From Desulfotignum sp. (GTDB lineage: Bacteria > Desulfobacterota > Desulfobacteria > Desulfobacterales > Desulfobacteraceae): a stretch of DNA of 38,135 nt. The notes under the pieces are model-generated. The model did no database searches and was not told where the DNA came from. It worked only from the letters and a program-made list of their open reading frames with translations. Made by a program: the position numbers and the translations under genes. Within the stretch, counting starts at the first letter, position 1. Every line of letters starts with the position of its first letter. This document shows positions 7,971 through 17,083 of the stretch, in pieces. Location of the stretch: positions 1 through 38,135 of the forward strand of contig JAGYOW010000029.1 in NCBI GenBank assembly GCA_018399285.1, given 5' to 3'.

Positions 7971-8063
7971 CGGATCACCTTCAGATTGTTGGACTTGATT
8001 TTATTTCATGTTTTCCGTGTTTACCAGAATTTACCCTTGAACCAAAGAAAAATCTTAATTGTT

Positions 8064-8094
8064 TTGCCATATATATTAAAATCAAGTATATACT
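8064..8094 (+). promoter_or_regulatory. Candidate promoter for the lpxC-ntrYX-coaD operon
   Basis: TTGCCA (8064-8069) is followed by TATATA at 17 bp (8087-8092) or TATACT at 19 bp (8089-8094), in a markedly AT-rich stretch between divergent comM and lpxC. Transcription would start near 8100 and leave a ~43 nt leader. No clear -35/-10 pair for comM was found in the same gap. Confidence 0.4.
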
Positions 8095-8142
8095 TAAAAG
8101 TTTTCACATTTAAGATGTTTAACCCAAACAGTCAAAATATAT

Positions 8143-9030
8143 ATGAAAGATACAACGTTCAGGCAGCAGACCCTGGCAAAAAATGTGGCCTTGTCCGGAA
8201 CAGGAGTTCATTCAGGAAAAAAAAATCATATCATGGTCAAACCCGCCAGAGAAAATCACGGCATCAAGTTTCGACGGGTGGATCTACCCGGCACCCAGGA
8301 TATTCCAGCCTTATTCAAACGGGTGGTGGATACCAGTCTGGCCACGGTTTTAGGCGTCAATGGGGCCATTGTCTCCACCATTGAACACCTCATGGCCAGT
8401 TTTGCCGGTCTTGGAATCGACAATGCCCTGGTGGAAATGGATGAATATGAAATGCCCATCATGGACGGCAGCGCTAAAGAGTTCACCCGGGCATTCAAAG
8501 CAGCCGGTATCGTGACTCAGGATTTGCCCCGACATGTCATGATCATTAAAAAACCCATCCGAACTCAGGATCAGGATAAATTTGTGGAAGTGCTGCCGGC
8601 CCCCTGCTTTAAAATCACCTGTTCCATTGAATTTGACCATGTTCTCATCGGCAGACAATGCATCACATTTGATCGGACAAAAAATGATTTTGAAAAAGAA
8701 ATCAGCCATGCCAGAACCTTCGGATTTATCCAGGATCTCGCATTGCTTAAACAATTCAGCCTGGGCAAGGGTGGCAGTCTGAACAATGCCATTGTAATCG
8801 ATAAGGATCGAATTTTAAATTCAGAAGGACTGCGGTACCCGGATGAATTTGTTCGGCACAAACTGCTGGACAGTCTCGGGGATTTTTCTTTGTTGGGGAT
8901 GCCCATTCAGGGACACATCATCTCCCACAAATCCGGTCACACCCTGAATCACATGTTTATTCAAAAATTGCTGGACACCAAAGATGCCTGGGAAACCGGA
9001 CCGGTATCCCAGGGGCAGACCTGCGTATGA
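8143..9030 (+). CDS. lpxC: UDP-3-O-acyl-N-acetylglucosamine deacetylase
   Basis: The committed zinc-dependent step of lipid A synthesis. The 295-residue protein carries the expected zinc ligands and catalytic residues: E81-H82 in STIEHLMA, H239 and D243 in FVRHKLLDSLGD, and H266 in the SHKSGHTLNH block. The N-terminus RQQTLAKNVALSGTGVHSGK is typical. There is no recognisable Shine-Dalgarno sequence before the ATG, only an AT-rich leader, yet the start gives the full conserved N-terminus. It overlaps the next gene by ATGA. Its presence shows an LPS-bearing outer membrane. It is the first gene of a rightward operon that also carries a two-component system. Confidence 0.97.
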   Translation: MKDTTFRQQTLAKNVALSGTGVHSGKKNHIMVKPARENHGIKFRRVDLPGTQDIPALFKRVVDTSLATVLGVNGAIVSTIEHLMASFAGLGIDNALVEMDEYEMPIMDGSAKEFTRAFKAAGIVTQDLPRHVMIIKKPIRTQDQDKFVEVLPAPCFKITCSIEFDHVLIGRQCITFDRTKNDFEKEISHARTFGFIQDLALLKQFSLGKGGSLNNAIVIDKDRILNSEGLRYPDEFVRHKLLDSLGDFSLLGMPIQGHIISHKSGHTLNHMFIQKLLDTKDAWETGPVSQGQTCV

Positions 9031-9623
9031 ACATCACCTTTTTGTCCCATAAAAAATGGATCTGTCTGTTTTTGAGCGCCATTTTTCTGGTGCAGCTTCT
9101 GACACCGGCCATCATCCTGGCAAAGGACAAAGATCATCCGGTTTTAACCGATATCAGACTGGCCAATACCCGGGATGATCTGCTTATCTATTTTGAGGTG
9201 GAAAACGCATTTTCGCCAAAAATCATCCAGCGTATTGACACCGGAATTCTCACCCCTTTTTTGTTTCATATTTCATTGTATAAGACCGGCGGATCCTGGC
9301 TGGATAAAAAAATCACTGAAATCGATATCCGGTCCACCATTAAATATAATTCTTTGAAACAGGAATATACCGTGTCACAGCCCTGGAAAGAAAAAAAACC
9401 GTTTGTGACAAAATCTTTTGATGAGGCCAGAGACTGGATGACCCGAATTGACAACCTGGTTGTCGCCCCACTGACAGACCTGGTAAAAGGCGAAAAATAC
9501 CAGATCCGAATCAGATCTCAACTGACCCGGGTCACCCTTCCCTTTGCACTGCACTATGTGTTCTTTTTCGTGTCTTTCTGGGATATCAAAACAGACTGGT
9601 ACGTCATCAATTTTACTTATTAG
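9027..9623 (+). CDS. DUF4390-family protein with N-terminal membrane anchor or signal peptide
   Basis: A 198-residue protein starting with a long hydrophobic segment (residues ~11-32, ICLFLSAIFLVQLLTPAIIL) that could be a signal peptide or anchor, so the rest is probably periplasmic. The body matches my memory of DUF4390: a beta-rich domain with ITEIDIRSTIKYNSLKQEY and VAPLTDLVKGEKYQIRIRSQL, ending in FFFVSFWDIKTDWY. DUF4390 genes often lie next to NtrY-type kinases, as here. The start overlaps the lpxC stop by 4 nt and the stop is 17 nt before the kinase. The function is unknown; the constant neighbourhood suggests a periplasmic partner of the kinase, which is inference. Confidence 0.82.
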   Translation: MNITFLSHKKWICLFLSAIFLVQLLTPAIILAKDKDHPVLTDIRLANTRDDLLIYFEVENAFSPKIIQRIDTGILTPFLFHISLYKTGGSWLDKKITEIDIRSTIKYNSLKQEYTVSQPWKEKKPFVTKSFDEARDWMTRIDNLVVAPLTDLVKGEKYQIRIRSQLTRVTLPFALHYVFFFVSFWDIKTDWYVINFTY

Positions 9624-9640
9624 CCCTTTTAAATTCACCC

Positions 9641-11860
9641 ATGACAAATGCTTCAGAACAGGCCGGGCAAAAAAAATCCAGGCGTAGAAAAGAATTTGTT
9701 TTTATTTTTATAATTCTGGCTGCCGTGGCGGTTCTCACACTGGTTGAAACCAGCATCACCTCTCTGGGTTCTGAAATCTCTTTATCCAGCACGGTGTTGA
9801 TGTTTATTCTCATCAACATCAACCTGCTGCTTCTGTTGACCCTGTTTCTTCTGGTATTCCGGAACCTGGCCAAACTGTATTATGAAAAGAAAAAAAACGT
9901 CTTTGGTTCCAAACTCAAAACCCGCCTGGTTACATCCTTCGTCATTCTCGCTCTGGTTCCCACCACGGTGTTATTTTTCTTTTCCATCCAGTTCATTTCC
10001 AACTCCATTGCCTTCTGGTTCAATGCGCCGGTGGAACAGACCCTGAAAAGCTCGCTGGATGTGGGACAGCATCTGTATGCGTATATCGAGGGAAAAGACA
10101 CGTTTTTTGCCAAACGGGCCGCTTTTCAGATCGACTCCAGAAAATTGTTGAAAAAAGAAAATCACAATGATCTACGGCGATATGTACAGGTGGTTCAGCG
10201 GGCGTTCAACCGGCATGCCGTGGAAATCTATACCCCAGATGCCAAACGGGTCTGCCTGTCTTTGGCCAATGAGCTGGAACACCTGTATTTCGGGATACTC
10301 ACCACGGCTGAACTCAAAAATATTCCCCCGGACCGGGATAGCACCACCATTTATCAAACCTTTGATCAGGGAGAATTTTTACGAACAATTTCCACGATTC
10401 CATTTAACGTTACTTTGGATAAAGCCGAAGGTTTCATCGTGGTCACCACGCTGATTTCCAAAAACCTGTCTGAAGACCTGACTGCCATTCTCAGCGGCAT
10501 GGAAGAATATCATCAGCTGAAACTGACCAAAAGGCCGGCACAGATGTCCTACTACATCGCGCTTTCCATTGTGGCCCTGCTGGTCATTTTCTGCGCCATC
10601 TGGTTCGGATTCCAGCTGGCCAAATCCATCACGGTTCCCATCATGAAATTTGCCGAAGGCACCCGACGGATCACGGCAGGGGATCTGAACTACAAAATTG
10701 ATTTTCAAACCGATGATGAACTGGGCACCCTGATCAAATCGTTCAATTCAATGACCACCCAGCTGGCCGCCGGCAGGGAACAGATTGCACTTTCCCGGGA
10801 AATGCTCAGACAGCAGAATGCGGAACTGGAAAAAAGCCGGCAGTACATGGAAATCGTTTTGAAAAATATTTCAGCAGGCGTGGTTTCCATCGACAGTACC
10901 GGTGTCATCACCACCATCAACAAAGCGGCTGAATCCATGCTGGCCATCAAAGGCAAACACATCACAGGACGTAATTTCAAGCAGGTGCTTTCCGGAGAAT
11001 ATCTTCTGATGGCGGAAAAACTCTATGAACAAAGCACCTCCACGAGCCAGCAGTATATCCAGATACCGATTTCCGCCCCCATTTCCGGAACGCCCAAGCA
11101 TTTTTCTCTAAACTACAGTATCCTGAAAGACGATACCGAAAAAAATATCGGTGCGGTTCTGGTATTTGATGATGTGACGGAACTGGAAAAAGCCCAGCGT
11201 ATGGCGGCCTGGCGGGAAGTGGCCCGGCGCATTGCCCATGAAGTGAAAAATCCGCTGACCCCCATCAAGCTGTCCGCCCAGCGGCTCAAACGAAGATACA
11301 GCAAAGAAATCAATGACGAAGTGTTCGACAGTTGTGCCGATACCATTGTTACACATGTGGATCTGATCCGGAATCTGGTCAACCAGTTTTCCACCTTTGC
11401 CAAATTTCCGGATGTGAATTTCACCCGGGCAAGAATTGAAAACATTATTTTAGAAACCATTGACCTGTACAGGGAAGGGCTGGAAAATATCACGATTGAT
11501 ACCCGGTTCGACGATAACCTGCCGTATTTGAAATTGGATCACCAACACATGAAACAGGCATTTATCAACCTGATCGACAATGCCGTATCCGCCATGAACA
11601 AACAAGGCACCATTATCATTGATGTCTCTTTTGATCCGATCCTGAAAATGGTCCGGATCGAAATTGCAGACAATGGCAAAGGAATTACCGATATGGAAAA
11701 AACCAAAATGTTTGAACCCTATTTTTCCACCAAAAAATCCGGCATGGGTCTGGGGCTCGCCATTGTCAATTCCATTATTTCAGACCATAATGGGGTGATC
11801 CGGGTTCAGGACAACCAGCCGACAGGCGCAAAATTTATCATTGAACTGCCTTTGGCCTGA
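9641..11860 (+). CDS. NtrY-like membrane sensor histidine kinase
   Basis: A 739-residue kinase. Three N-terminal membrane segments (about residues 18-38, 47-75 and 95-118) are followed by a ~180-residue extracytoplasmic region, a fourth membrane segment (about 303-328), a HAMP linker, a PAS domain (YMEIVLKNISAGVVSIDSTGVI), the phosphoacceptor H533 in RRIAHEVKNPLTPI, and an ATPase domain with N-box LIDNAVSAM, DNGKGITD and GMGLGLAIV. The architecture and HEVKNPLTPIK box are those of NtrY. No clear ribosome site precedes the ATG at 9641. The partner regulator is 31 nt downstream. NtrYX systems are tied to nitrogen or envelope/redox control in Proteobacteria; the signal here is unknown. Confidence 0.93.
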   Translation: MTNASEQAGQKKSRRRKEFVFIFIILAAVAVLTLVETSITSLGSEISLSSTVLMFILININLLLLLTLFLLVFRNLAKLYYEKKKNVFGSKLKTRLVTSFVILALVPTTVLFFFSIQFISNSIAFWFNAPVEQTLKSSLDVGQHLYAYIEGKDTFFAKRAAFQIDSRKLLKKENHNDLRRYVQVVQRAFNRHAVEIYTPDAKRVCLSLANELEHLYFGILTTAELKNIPPDRDSTTIYQTFDQGEFLRTISTIPFNVTLDKAEGFIVVTTLISKNLSEDLTAILSGMEEYHQLKLTKRPAQMSYYIALSIVALLVIFCAIWFGFQLAKSITVPIMKFAEGTRRITAGDLNYKIDFQTDDELGTLIKSFNSMTTQLAAGREQIALSREMLRQQNAELEKSRQYMEIVLKNISAGVVSIDSTGVITTINKAAESMLAIKGKHITGRNFKQVLSGEYLLMAEKLYEQSTSTSQQYIQIPISAPISGTPKHFSLNYSILKDDTEKNIGAVLVFDDVTELEKAQRMAAWREVARRIAHEVKNPLTPIKLSAQRLKRRYSKEINDEVFDSCADTIVTHVDLIRNLVNQFSTFAKFPDVNFTRARIENIILETIDLYREGLENITIDTRFDDNLPYLKLDHQHMKQAFINLIDNAVSAMNKQGTIIIDVSFDPILKMVRIEIADNGKGITDMEKTKMFEPYFSTKKSGMGLGLAIVNSIISDHNGVIRVQDNQPTGAKFIIELPLA

Positions 11861-11891
11861 ATAACCTTTGTAAAGAAAGGAACCCAATATC

Positions 11892-13238
11892 ATGTATCCG
11901 GCTGTTCTGATCGTTGATGATGAAATCACTATCATCGAATCCTTATCAGGGATCCTGTCCGATGACGGGTTTGAGGTCATCCATGCGTTTAATGGATATG
12001 AGGCCCTGAAGAAAATCGAAACCGAATCCCCGGATATCGTGCTGCTCGATATCTGGATGCCGGGGATGGACGGCATTGAGACTTTGCGGGAAATCAAACA
12101 GAAATTTCCCAATATTCCGGTGGTGATGATTACCGGCCACGGTTCCATTGAATCCGCAGTGGAAGCCACCAAGTCCGGGGCCTATGATTTTCTGGAAAAA
12201 CCTTTGTCTATCGACAAGGTTATGGTCGCCATTAACAATGCCTTGAATTTCAGAAAACTGGAAGAAGAAAACCTGTATCTGCGGAAAAAAACCATTGAAA
12301 AAAATTCAATAACCGGTACCAGTCCGGCCGTTCAAACGCTGCACCGGGAAATCATGGCCGCGGCCCCTACGGACGCGGCCATCCTGATCACGGGTGAGAA
12401 CGGGACAGGCAAAGAAATGGTGGCCCGAACCCTTCATCAGTTCAGCCGGCGGCCGGAAGAACCGTTCATTATTATTAATTGCGCAGCTATCCCGGAAGAA
12501 ACCCTTGACAGCGAACTGTTTGGCCATGAAAAAGGGGCTTTGGGCCATGCCGCTTCCAAGAATATGGGTAAATTCGAACTGGCCGCCCACGGGACCCTGT
12601 TTTTAGACGAAATCGGTGATATGAACATCAACACCCAGGCAAAAATCCTGCGGGCGCTGGAATCCAAAACCTTTCAACGCATTGGCAGCAGCCGGGTCCT
12701 TCATATGGATGTCCGGATCATCGCATCCACCAACAAGGATCTCACCGCAGAGATTGAAAACGGTCATTTCAGGCAGGATCTGTATTTCCGGTTGAATGTC
12801 ATCCCTATCCATGTGCCGCCTCTGCGGGAAAGAAAACAGGATATCCCCATGCTGGTGGATACATTTCTGGATAAACTGGCCGGACAATCCGCAACACCCA
12901 ATAAAACCATGTCAAAACCGGCCCTGGATCTGCTGTCCCGCTATGTCTGGCCGGGAAATGTCCGGGAGCTGAAAAATCTGATGGAACGGTTGTCCATCAT
13001 GGTTCAGGAAGACCTCATCGAGGTGACACACCTTCCCCATCCATACCATTACAAAGACCCGGACGATGCTGAAAACAGTCCTGGTGAGCTGTTTGCCCTG
13101 GACAATCTTGAACAGGCACGAACCGCTTTTGAAAAAGAATATGTCCGGCACAAGGTGGCCCAGGTGGATGGGGATATTACCCTGGCTGCCAAAACTCTGG
13201 GCACCAGCACCCGTTATATCAAAAAGAAACTGACCTGA
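11892..13238 (+). CDS. NtrX-like response regulator with AAA+ domain lacking GAFTGA
   Basis: A 448-residue regulator: receiver domain with phosphoacceptor D53 and conserved K103, AAA+ domain with Walker A GENGTGKE (168-175) and Walker B TLFLDE (235-240), then a Fis-type helix-turn-helix (DGDITLAAKTLGTSTRYIKKKL) at the extreme C-terminus. The sigma-54-contact loop, normally GAFTGA, reads GALGHA (residues 215-220). That should prevent productive sigma-54 engagement, as in some NtrC/NtrX homologues that act with sigma-70. The ATPase motifs are otherwise intact. AAAGGAA lies about 10 bases before the ATG. It follows the NtrY-like kinase and precedes rsmD by 12 nt. Confidence 0.93.
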   Translation: MYPAVLIVDDEITIIESLSGILSDDGFEVIHAFNGYEALKKIETESPDIVLLDIWMPGMDGIETLREIKQKFPNIPVVMITGHGSIESAVEATKSGAYDFLEKPLSIDKVMVAINNALNFRKLEEENLYLRKKTIEKNSITGTSPAVQTLHREIMAAAPTDAAILITGENGTGKEMVARTLHQFSRRPEEPFIIINCAAIPEETLDSELFGHEKGALGHAASKNMGKFELAAHGTLFLDEIGDMNINTQAKILRALESKTFQRIGSSRVLHMDVRIIASTNKDLTAEIENGHFRQDLYFRLNVIPIHVPPLRERKQDIPMLVDTFLDKLAGQSATPNKTMSKPALDLLSRYVWPGNVRELKNLMERLSIMVQEDLIEVTHLPHPYHYKDPDDAENSPGELFALDNLEQARTAFEKEYVRHKVAQVDGDITLAAKTLGTSTRYIKKKLT

Positions 13239-13250
13239 TTTATTTCGATC

Positions 13251-13814
13251 ATGAGAATTATCAGTGGCATTTGCCGAGGCAGGAAACTCACCCCCCCCAA
13301 AGGCCTGGATATTCGTCCCACGTCCGACCGGATCAGGGAAACACTGTTCAATATCTTAGGCCCGAGGGTCAGACACGCCCAGGTGCTGGATCTGTTTGCC
13401 GGTACCGGGGCCTTAGGCCTGGAAGCGTTGAGCCGGGGGGCGGCCCATGCCGTTTTTCTGGATCGGTCCGATACTGCCTGCCATATTATCCGACAAAATA
13501 TTGATCGATGCGGATTCCCGGCACAGGCCACCGTGGTCCGGCAGGATCTCTTTTCTCCCAGGACCCATGCCGCCATTCTCTGCCGACAGTTTGACCTTAT
13601 TTTTCTGGACCCTCCCTATGACAACGGGTATGTTTCTAAAACCCTTGAACAGAAAAATCTTGTTGATCTGTTGTCTGAAAACGGGATTATCGTTGCCGAA
13701 CACGCTGCCCATGAAATCCTGCCGTCTTCCCTGAATGGGCTTGACATTTTACGACAAAAAAAATACTCAAGGACCACGATTTCATTTTTAACCAGAACTC
13801 AGGATACTGAATGA
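13251..13814 (+). CDS. rsmD: 16S rRNA (guanine966-N2)-methyltransferase
   Basis: A 187-residue SAM-dependent methyltransferase that methylates G966 of 16S rRNA during 30S assembly. The N-terminus MRIISGICRGRKLTPPKGLDIRPTSDRIRETLFNIL is a strong RsmD signature. Motif I is DLFAGTGALGLEALSRG and the catalytic motif is LDPPYDNG near residue 120. Length is normal. It overlaps coaD by 4 nt (ATGA at 13811), and rsmD-coaD is a very common bacterial gene pair. No distinct ribosome site is seen, so translation may depend on coupling to the upstream regulator 12 nt away. Confidence 0.96.
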   Translation: MRIISGICRGRKLTPPKGLDIRPTSDRIRETLFNILGPRVRHAQVLDLFAGTGALGLEALSRGAAHAVFLDRSDTACHIIRQNIDRCGFPAQATVVRQDLFSPRTHAAILCRQFDLIFLDPPYDNGYVSKTLEQKNLVDLLSENGIIVAEHAAHEILPSSLNGLDILRQKKYSRTTISFLTRTQDTE

Positions 13815-14359
13815 AAAAAAACCGTCTTCCCAAAAACAGAATCGCCATTTATCCCGGATCATTCGATCCTTTGACCAATGGACACATGGATGTGATCCAG
13901 CGGGCCCTGGAAATTTTTGATGAAGTGATTGTGGCCATCCTCAGAAATCCCACCAAAAAATACCTGTTTTCCATTGAAGAGCGTCTGGAAATGATGCAGC
14001 AGAGCTTTAACGGCAATGCAGCCTTGAAAGTGGATGCCTTTGACGGACTGCTGGTGGATTATGCCAGGATGAAGCATGCGGTGGCGATCATCCGGGGGAT
14101 GCGGGCCATCTCGGATTTTGAAAACGAGTTTCAGATGGCGCTGATGAACCGAAAGCTGCACAAAGACGTGCAGTCCGTGTTTCTGATGACGGGTTTTCGA
14201 TGGATTTTCACCTCTTCTTCCATTATCAAGGAAGCGGCCCAGTTCGGAGCAGATATTTCCGATATGGTCCCGGAACCGGTCCGAATCAAACTGCTGGAAA
14301 AATTTCCCAGAAAAAAAACCCATCGCGGACAACTTATTGAAAATAAGGATCCCCGATAG
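13811..14359 (+). CDS. coaD: Phosphopantetheine adenylyltransferase
   Basis: Fourth step of coenzyme A synthesis: ATP plus 4'-phosphopantetheine gives dephospho-CoA. The 182-residue protein has the nucleotidyltransferase motif YPGSFDPLTNGH (TNGH at residues 22-25), then IIRGMRAISDFENEFQMALMNR and the C-terminal SSSIIKEAAQFGADISDMVP. All are canonical, although FRWIFTSSS replaces the more usual YxFISSS. It has a slightly extended basic tail after VRIKLLEKF. It overlaps rsmD and lies 3 nt before the LysR gene, so all three are probably on one message. Confidence 0.96.
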   Translation: MKKNRLPKNRIAIYPGSFDPLTNGHMDVIQRALEIFDEVIVAILRNPTKKYLFSIEERLEMMQQSFNGNAALKVDAFDGLLVDYARMKHAVAIIRGMRAISDFENEFQMALMNRKLHKDVQSVFLMTGFRWIFTSSSIIKEAAQFGADISDMVPEPVRIKLLEKFPRKKTHRGQLIENKDPR

Positions 14360-14362
14360 TTC

Positions 14363-15262
14363 ATGGATCTCTGGCAACTCAAAATATTTGTCACCGTGGT
14401 CAAGGAACAAAGCTTTTCAAAAGCGTCCGACATCATTCACCTGTCTCAGCCCACGGTGTCCAGCCATATCAAGGAACTGGAAAAATATTTTCAATGCCGG
14501 CTTCTGGACCGGCTGGGAAAAAGAACAGAACCTACCCGGGCCGGCTGGATTCTGTTTGATCATGCCCAGAAAATGCTGGCACTCAAGGACACCACGGAAT
14601 CGGCTTTGCAGGATTTTATCGGTTGCACCAAAGGTCCTTTGATCATCGGCGGCAGCACCATCCCGGCCGGATATGTGCTGCCCGGACTGATGGGGCCTTT
14701 TTTCAAAGCATTTCCGGATGTATCGGTCCGCCTTGTCAGCGGTGATACCCATCAAATTATCGAAGATGTCAAAAACGGCCGGGTGGACTTAGGCGTAGTG
14801 GGGGCTCGAACCCGGGATACGGCCATTGCCCAGGAAACGCTTCTGGCGGACGAAATGAAACTCATCATACCGGCGGATCATTCATGGGCCCACCGGTCTG
14901 CCATCGATTTTTGTGAACTGGCCGACGAACCTTTCATCGCCAGAGAACCCGGTTCCGGTACCTGGCAATCCATCAGTAAAACCATCACCGAGGCGGGGTT
15001 TGACCCCAAACAACTGAACGTCAAAATGACCATGGGATCCAGCATTTCCGTGATTCAGGGTATTGTCAACAAGGTGGGAATTTCCATTCTTTCCACGGCA
15101 GCCGTGGCAGACGATATTGCCGCAGGGCGGCTGGCAGCGCTTTCAGTGAACAATCTGCCGCTGAACCGGTTTTTCTACCTGACTCTGGCAAAAAATCGGA
15201 CCCGATCCCCTGTCTGCCAAAAATTCATCACTTTTGCCAAACAACAATTATCAAAAACCTGA
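14363..15262 (+). CDS. LysR-family transcriptional regulator (selenium-metabolism-associated type)
   Basis: A 299-residue LysR regulator: N-terminal winged helix (MDLWQLKIFVTVVKEQSFSKASD, then HLSQPTVSSHIKELEKYF), linker helix, and a periplasmic-binding-protein-like effector domain beginning GPLIIGGSTIPAGYVLPGLM. The MDLWQL opening together with the IGGSTIPAGY block matches a LysR group I remember as selenium-metabolism-associated in anaerobes. CysB/YeiE-like regulators are the wider alternative. It starts 3 nt after coaD, so it is probably co-transcribed with the operon rather than autonomously controlled. No selenium genes are in this window. The following 136 bp before hyuA has a lone TTGACA but no matching -10. 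Confidence 0.85.
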   Translation: MDLWQLKIFVTVVKEQSFSKASDIIHLSQPTVSSHIKELEKYFQCRLLDRLGKRTEPTRAGWILFDHAQKMLALKDTTESALQDFIGCTKGPLIIGGSTIPAGYVLPGLMGPFFKAFPDVSVRLVSGDTHQIIEDVKNGRVDLGVVGARTRDTAIAQETLLADEMKLIIPADHSWAHRSAIDFCELADEPFIAREPGSGTWQSISKTITEAGFDPKQLNVKMTMGSSISVIQGIVNKVGISILSTAAVADDIAAGRLAALSVNNLPLNRFFYLTLAKNRTRSPVCQKFITFAKQQLSKT

Positions 15263-15398
15263 TCCATATGGAATCACTTTGGAAATTCACCCGGGAAAAA
15301 CGTCATTGACAACCCTTTATTTTTCTGAGAAGCTTTTCTGCGATATGTTTTGGTTGGATGAGGGTCAGAACTCAATCTTTTAGACACAGGATTACGCC

Positions 15399-17072
15399 AT
15401 GATAATAGGTTTGGATGTTGGCGGCACTCACACATATGCGGTTCTTTTGAGCAACAAGGGTGTTGAAAAAAGTGTCAAGGTTACCACAGACCATGCGGAC
15501 CTTTTCAGTACAGTTCTTTCGGGGTTTACTCAGCTGCTTGAATCCATTGATCCCGCTCAGATTGAACGTGCGGTCATTTCCACCACCTTGACCACCAACG
15601 CCATCATCCAGCAAACCATGGAGCCGGTGGGGATGATTGTGTCGGCCGGTCCCGGCATTGATCCGGAATTTTTCCGCACGGGAGATCACTATTATCCCGT
15701 GTCCGGGTCCATCAACCACCGGGGACGGGAAAAAGCCCCGGTCAATGAGATGCAGATTCAGGATATCGCCAAAAAAATGGCAGATGCCGGGATTGAATAC
15801 GTGGGCGTGGTGAGTAAATTCTGCGTCAGAAACCCGTCCCATGAAATTCTGATCAAGCGGATCCTCAACAAATATTTTAAAAAAATCTTTCTGGGCCACC
15901 ATGTATCCGGCAACCTGAACTTTCCCCGGCGGATCGCCACCACCCATCTGAACGCTGCGGTATTTTCCCTTCATAAATCGTTTTTCGAGGCTGTGAAAAA
16001 AAGTCTGACTGAAAAAGGGTTGACCGTTCCTATCCGGATTTTAAAAGCGGACGGCGGCACCATGAGCCTGGAGGCATCCATGCACTTTCCCGGACAAACC
16101 GTGCTGTCCGGTCCGGCTGCCAGCATCATGGGCGCCATTCCCTACGCTCCGGAGGCACAGGATGCCATTGTGCTGGATATCGGCGGGACCACCACGGACA
16201 TTGCGTTTCTGGTGGACAAAGCCCCATTGCTTGAACCCGTGGGGATTCAGCGGGGCCGTTACAAAAGCCTGATCCGGTCTTTGCGCACCGATTCCAAAGG
16301 GATCGGCGGTGACAGCACCTTGCGTGTCAAGGACGGCAATCTGACCATCGGGCCGGACCGCCAGGGACCGGCCATGGCGTTCGGAGGCCCTTTGCCCACA
16401 CCCACAGACGCCATGGTGGTGTTGAACGTCATGGATACCGGGGACCGGGAAAAGGCAACCGCCGGAATTGAAACCATTGCCCGGCAACTGGACCTGACCG
16501 TTGACCAAGCCGCTGAAAAGGTGTTTAAAACCTGCTGTACCATCATCTTGAAGAAAACCTTTGAAATGATCGATCAGATCAATTCCCAGCCCGTATATAC
16601 GGTGCACGATTTTCTGGAAGGCTATAAACTGAGTCCCCAGAAAATCCTGGTTCTGGGGGGACCGGCCCCGTTTTTCGCCCAGAAGATCGAAGACCTATAC
16701 CAGATCGATACCCTGGCCGTTCCCAACTCACCCGTGGCCAATGCCGTGGGCGCGGCCCTGGCCCGGACCACCTGTGAAGTCTCCTTGTACGCGGACACGG
16801 AACAAGGCATTGTCACGGCCCATGAAGAAGATTTTGCCGAGCCCATCTCCAAAACCTTTTCAGAAGATGATCTCATGGAAACCGCCTACACCCTGCTTAA
16901 GGAAAAAGCCATCAATTCCGGGGCTGATCCTGAGAACCTGGAAGAGGTGGAAGTGGTGGAATTCCAGAAATTCAATATCGTCCGGAATTTTTCACCCCGG
17001 GGAAAGATCTTCCGCACCAAAATGCAACTCAAACCCGGCCTGATCAAAGGCTATGAAACGGTCTTACATTGA
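15399..17072 (+). CDS. HyuA-type hydantoinase/oxoprolinase family protein
   Basis: A 557-residue ATP-dependent amidohydrolase subunit of the actin-like ATPase fold. Visible motifs: N-terminal GLDVGGTHT (residues 4-12), STTLTTNAI (61-69), VLSGPAAS (235-242) and the second phosphate loop DIGGTTTDIAF (260-270), followed by SLRTDSKGIGGDS. Known HyuA/OplA proteins open hydantoins or 5-oxoproline with ATP, usually with a separate HyuB subunit, but no HyuB is present here. AGGA lies seven bases before the ATG. Its stop is 11 nt before the deacetylase-like gene, so the two form a pair. The substrate is unknown. Confidence 0.88.
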   Translation: MIIGLDVGGTHTYAVLLSNKGVEKSVKVTTDHADLFSTVLSGFTQLLESIDPAQIERAVISTTLTTNAIIQQTMEPVGMIVSAGPGIDPEFFRTGDHYYPVSGSINHRGREKAPVNEMQIQDIAKKMADAGIEYVGVVSKFCVRNPSHEILIKRILNKYFKKIFLGHHVSGNLNFPRRIATTHLNAAVFSLHKSFFEAVKKSLTEKGLTVPIRILKADGGTMSLEASMHFPGQTVLSGPAASIMGAIPYAPEAQDAIVLDIGGTTTDIAFLVDKAPLLEPVGIQRGRYKSLIRSLRTDSKGIGGDSTLRVKDGNLTIGPDRQGPAMAFGGPLPTPTDAMVVLNVMDTGDREKATAGIETIARQLDLTVDQAAEKVFKTCCTIILKKTFEMIDQINSQPVYTVHDFLEGYKLSPQKILVLGGPAPFFAQKIEDLYQIDTLAVPNSPVANAVGAALARTTCEVSLYADTEQGIVTAHEEDFAEPISKTFSEDDLMETAYTLLKEKAINSGADPENLEEVEVVEFQKFNIVRNFSPRGKIFRTKMQLKPGLIKGYETVLH

Positions 17073-17083
17073 AGAGGGATTCC

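Noticed and set aside
7425-8384. Plus-strand open frame running from opposite comM into lpxC
   Set aside because: It crosses the divergent promoter region and overlaps both genes in other frames; the protein has no recognisable domain.
14800-14822. GGGCTCGAACCCGGG, similar to a tRNA T-arm
   Set aside because: It lies inside the LysR coding frame with no acceptor stem or anticodon arm around it.
15306-15347. TTGACA upstream of the hyuA-like gene as a promoter
   Set aside because: No acceptable -10 occurs at 16-18 bp; the nearest TATGTT is too far away. A promoter there is likely but not identifiable.
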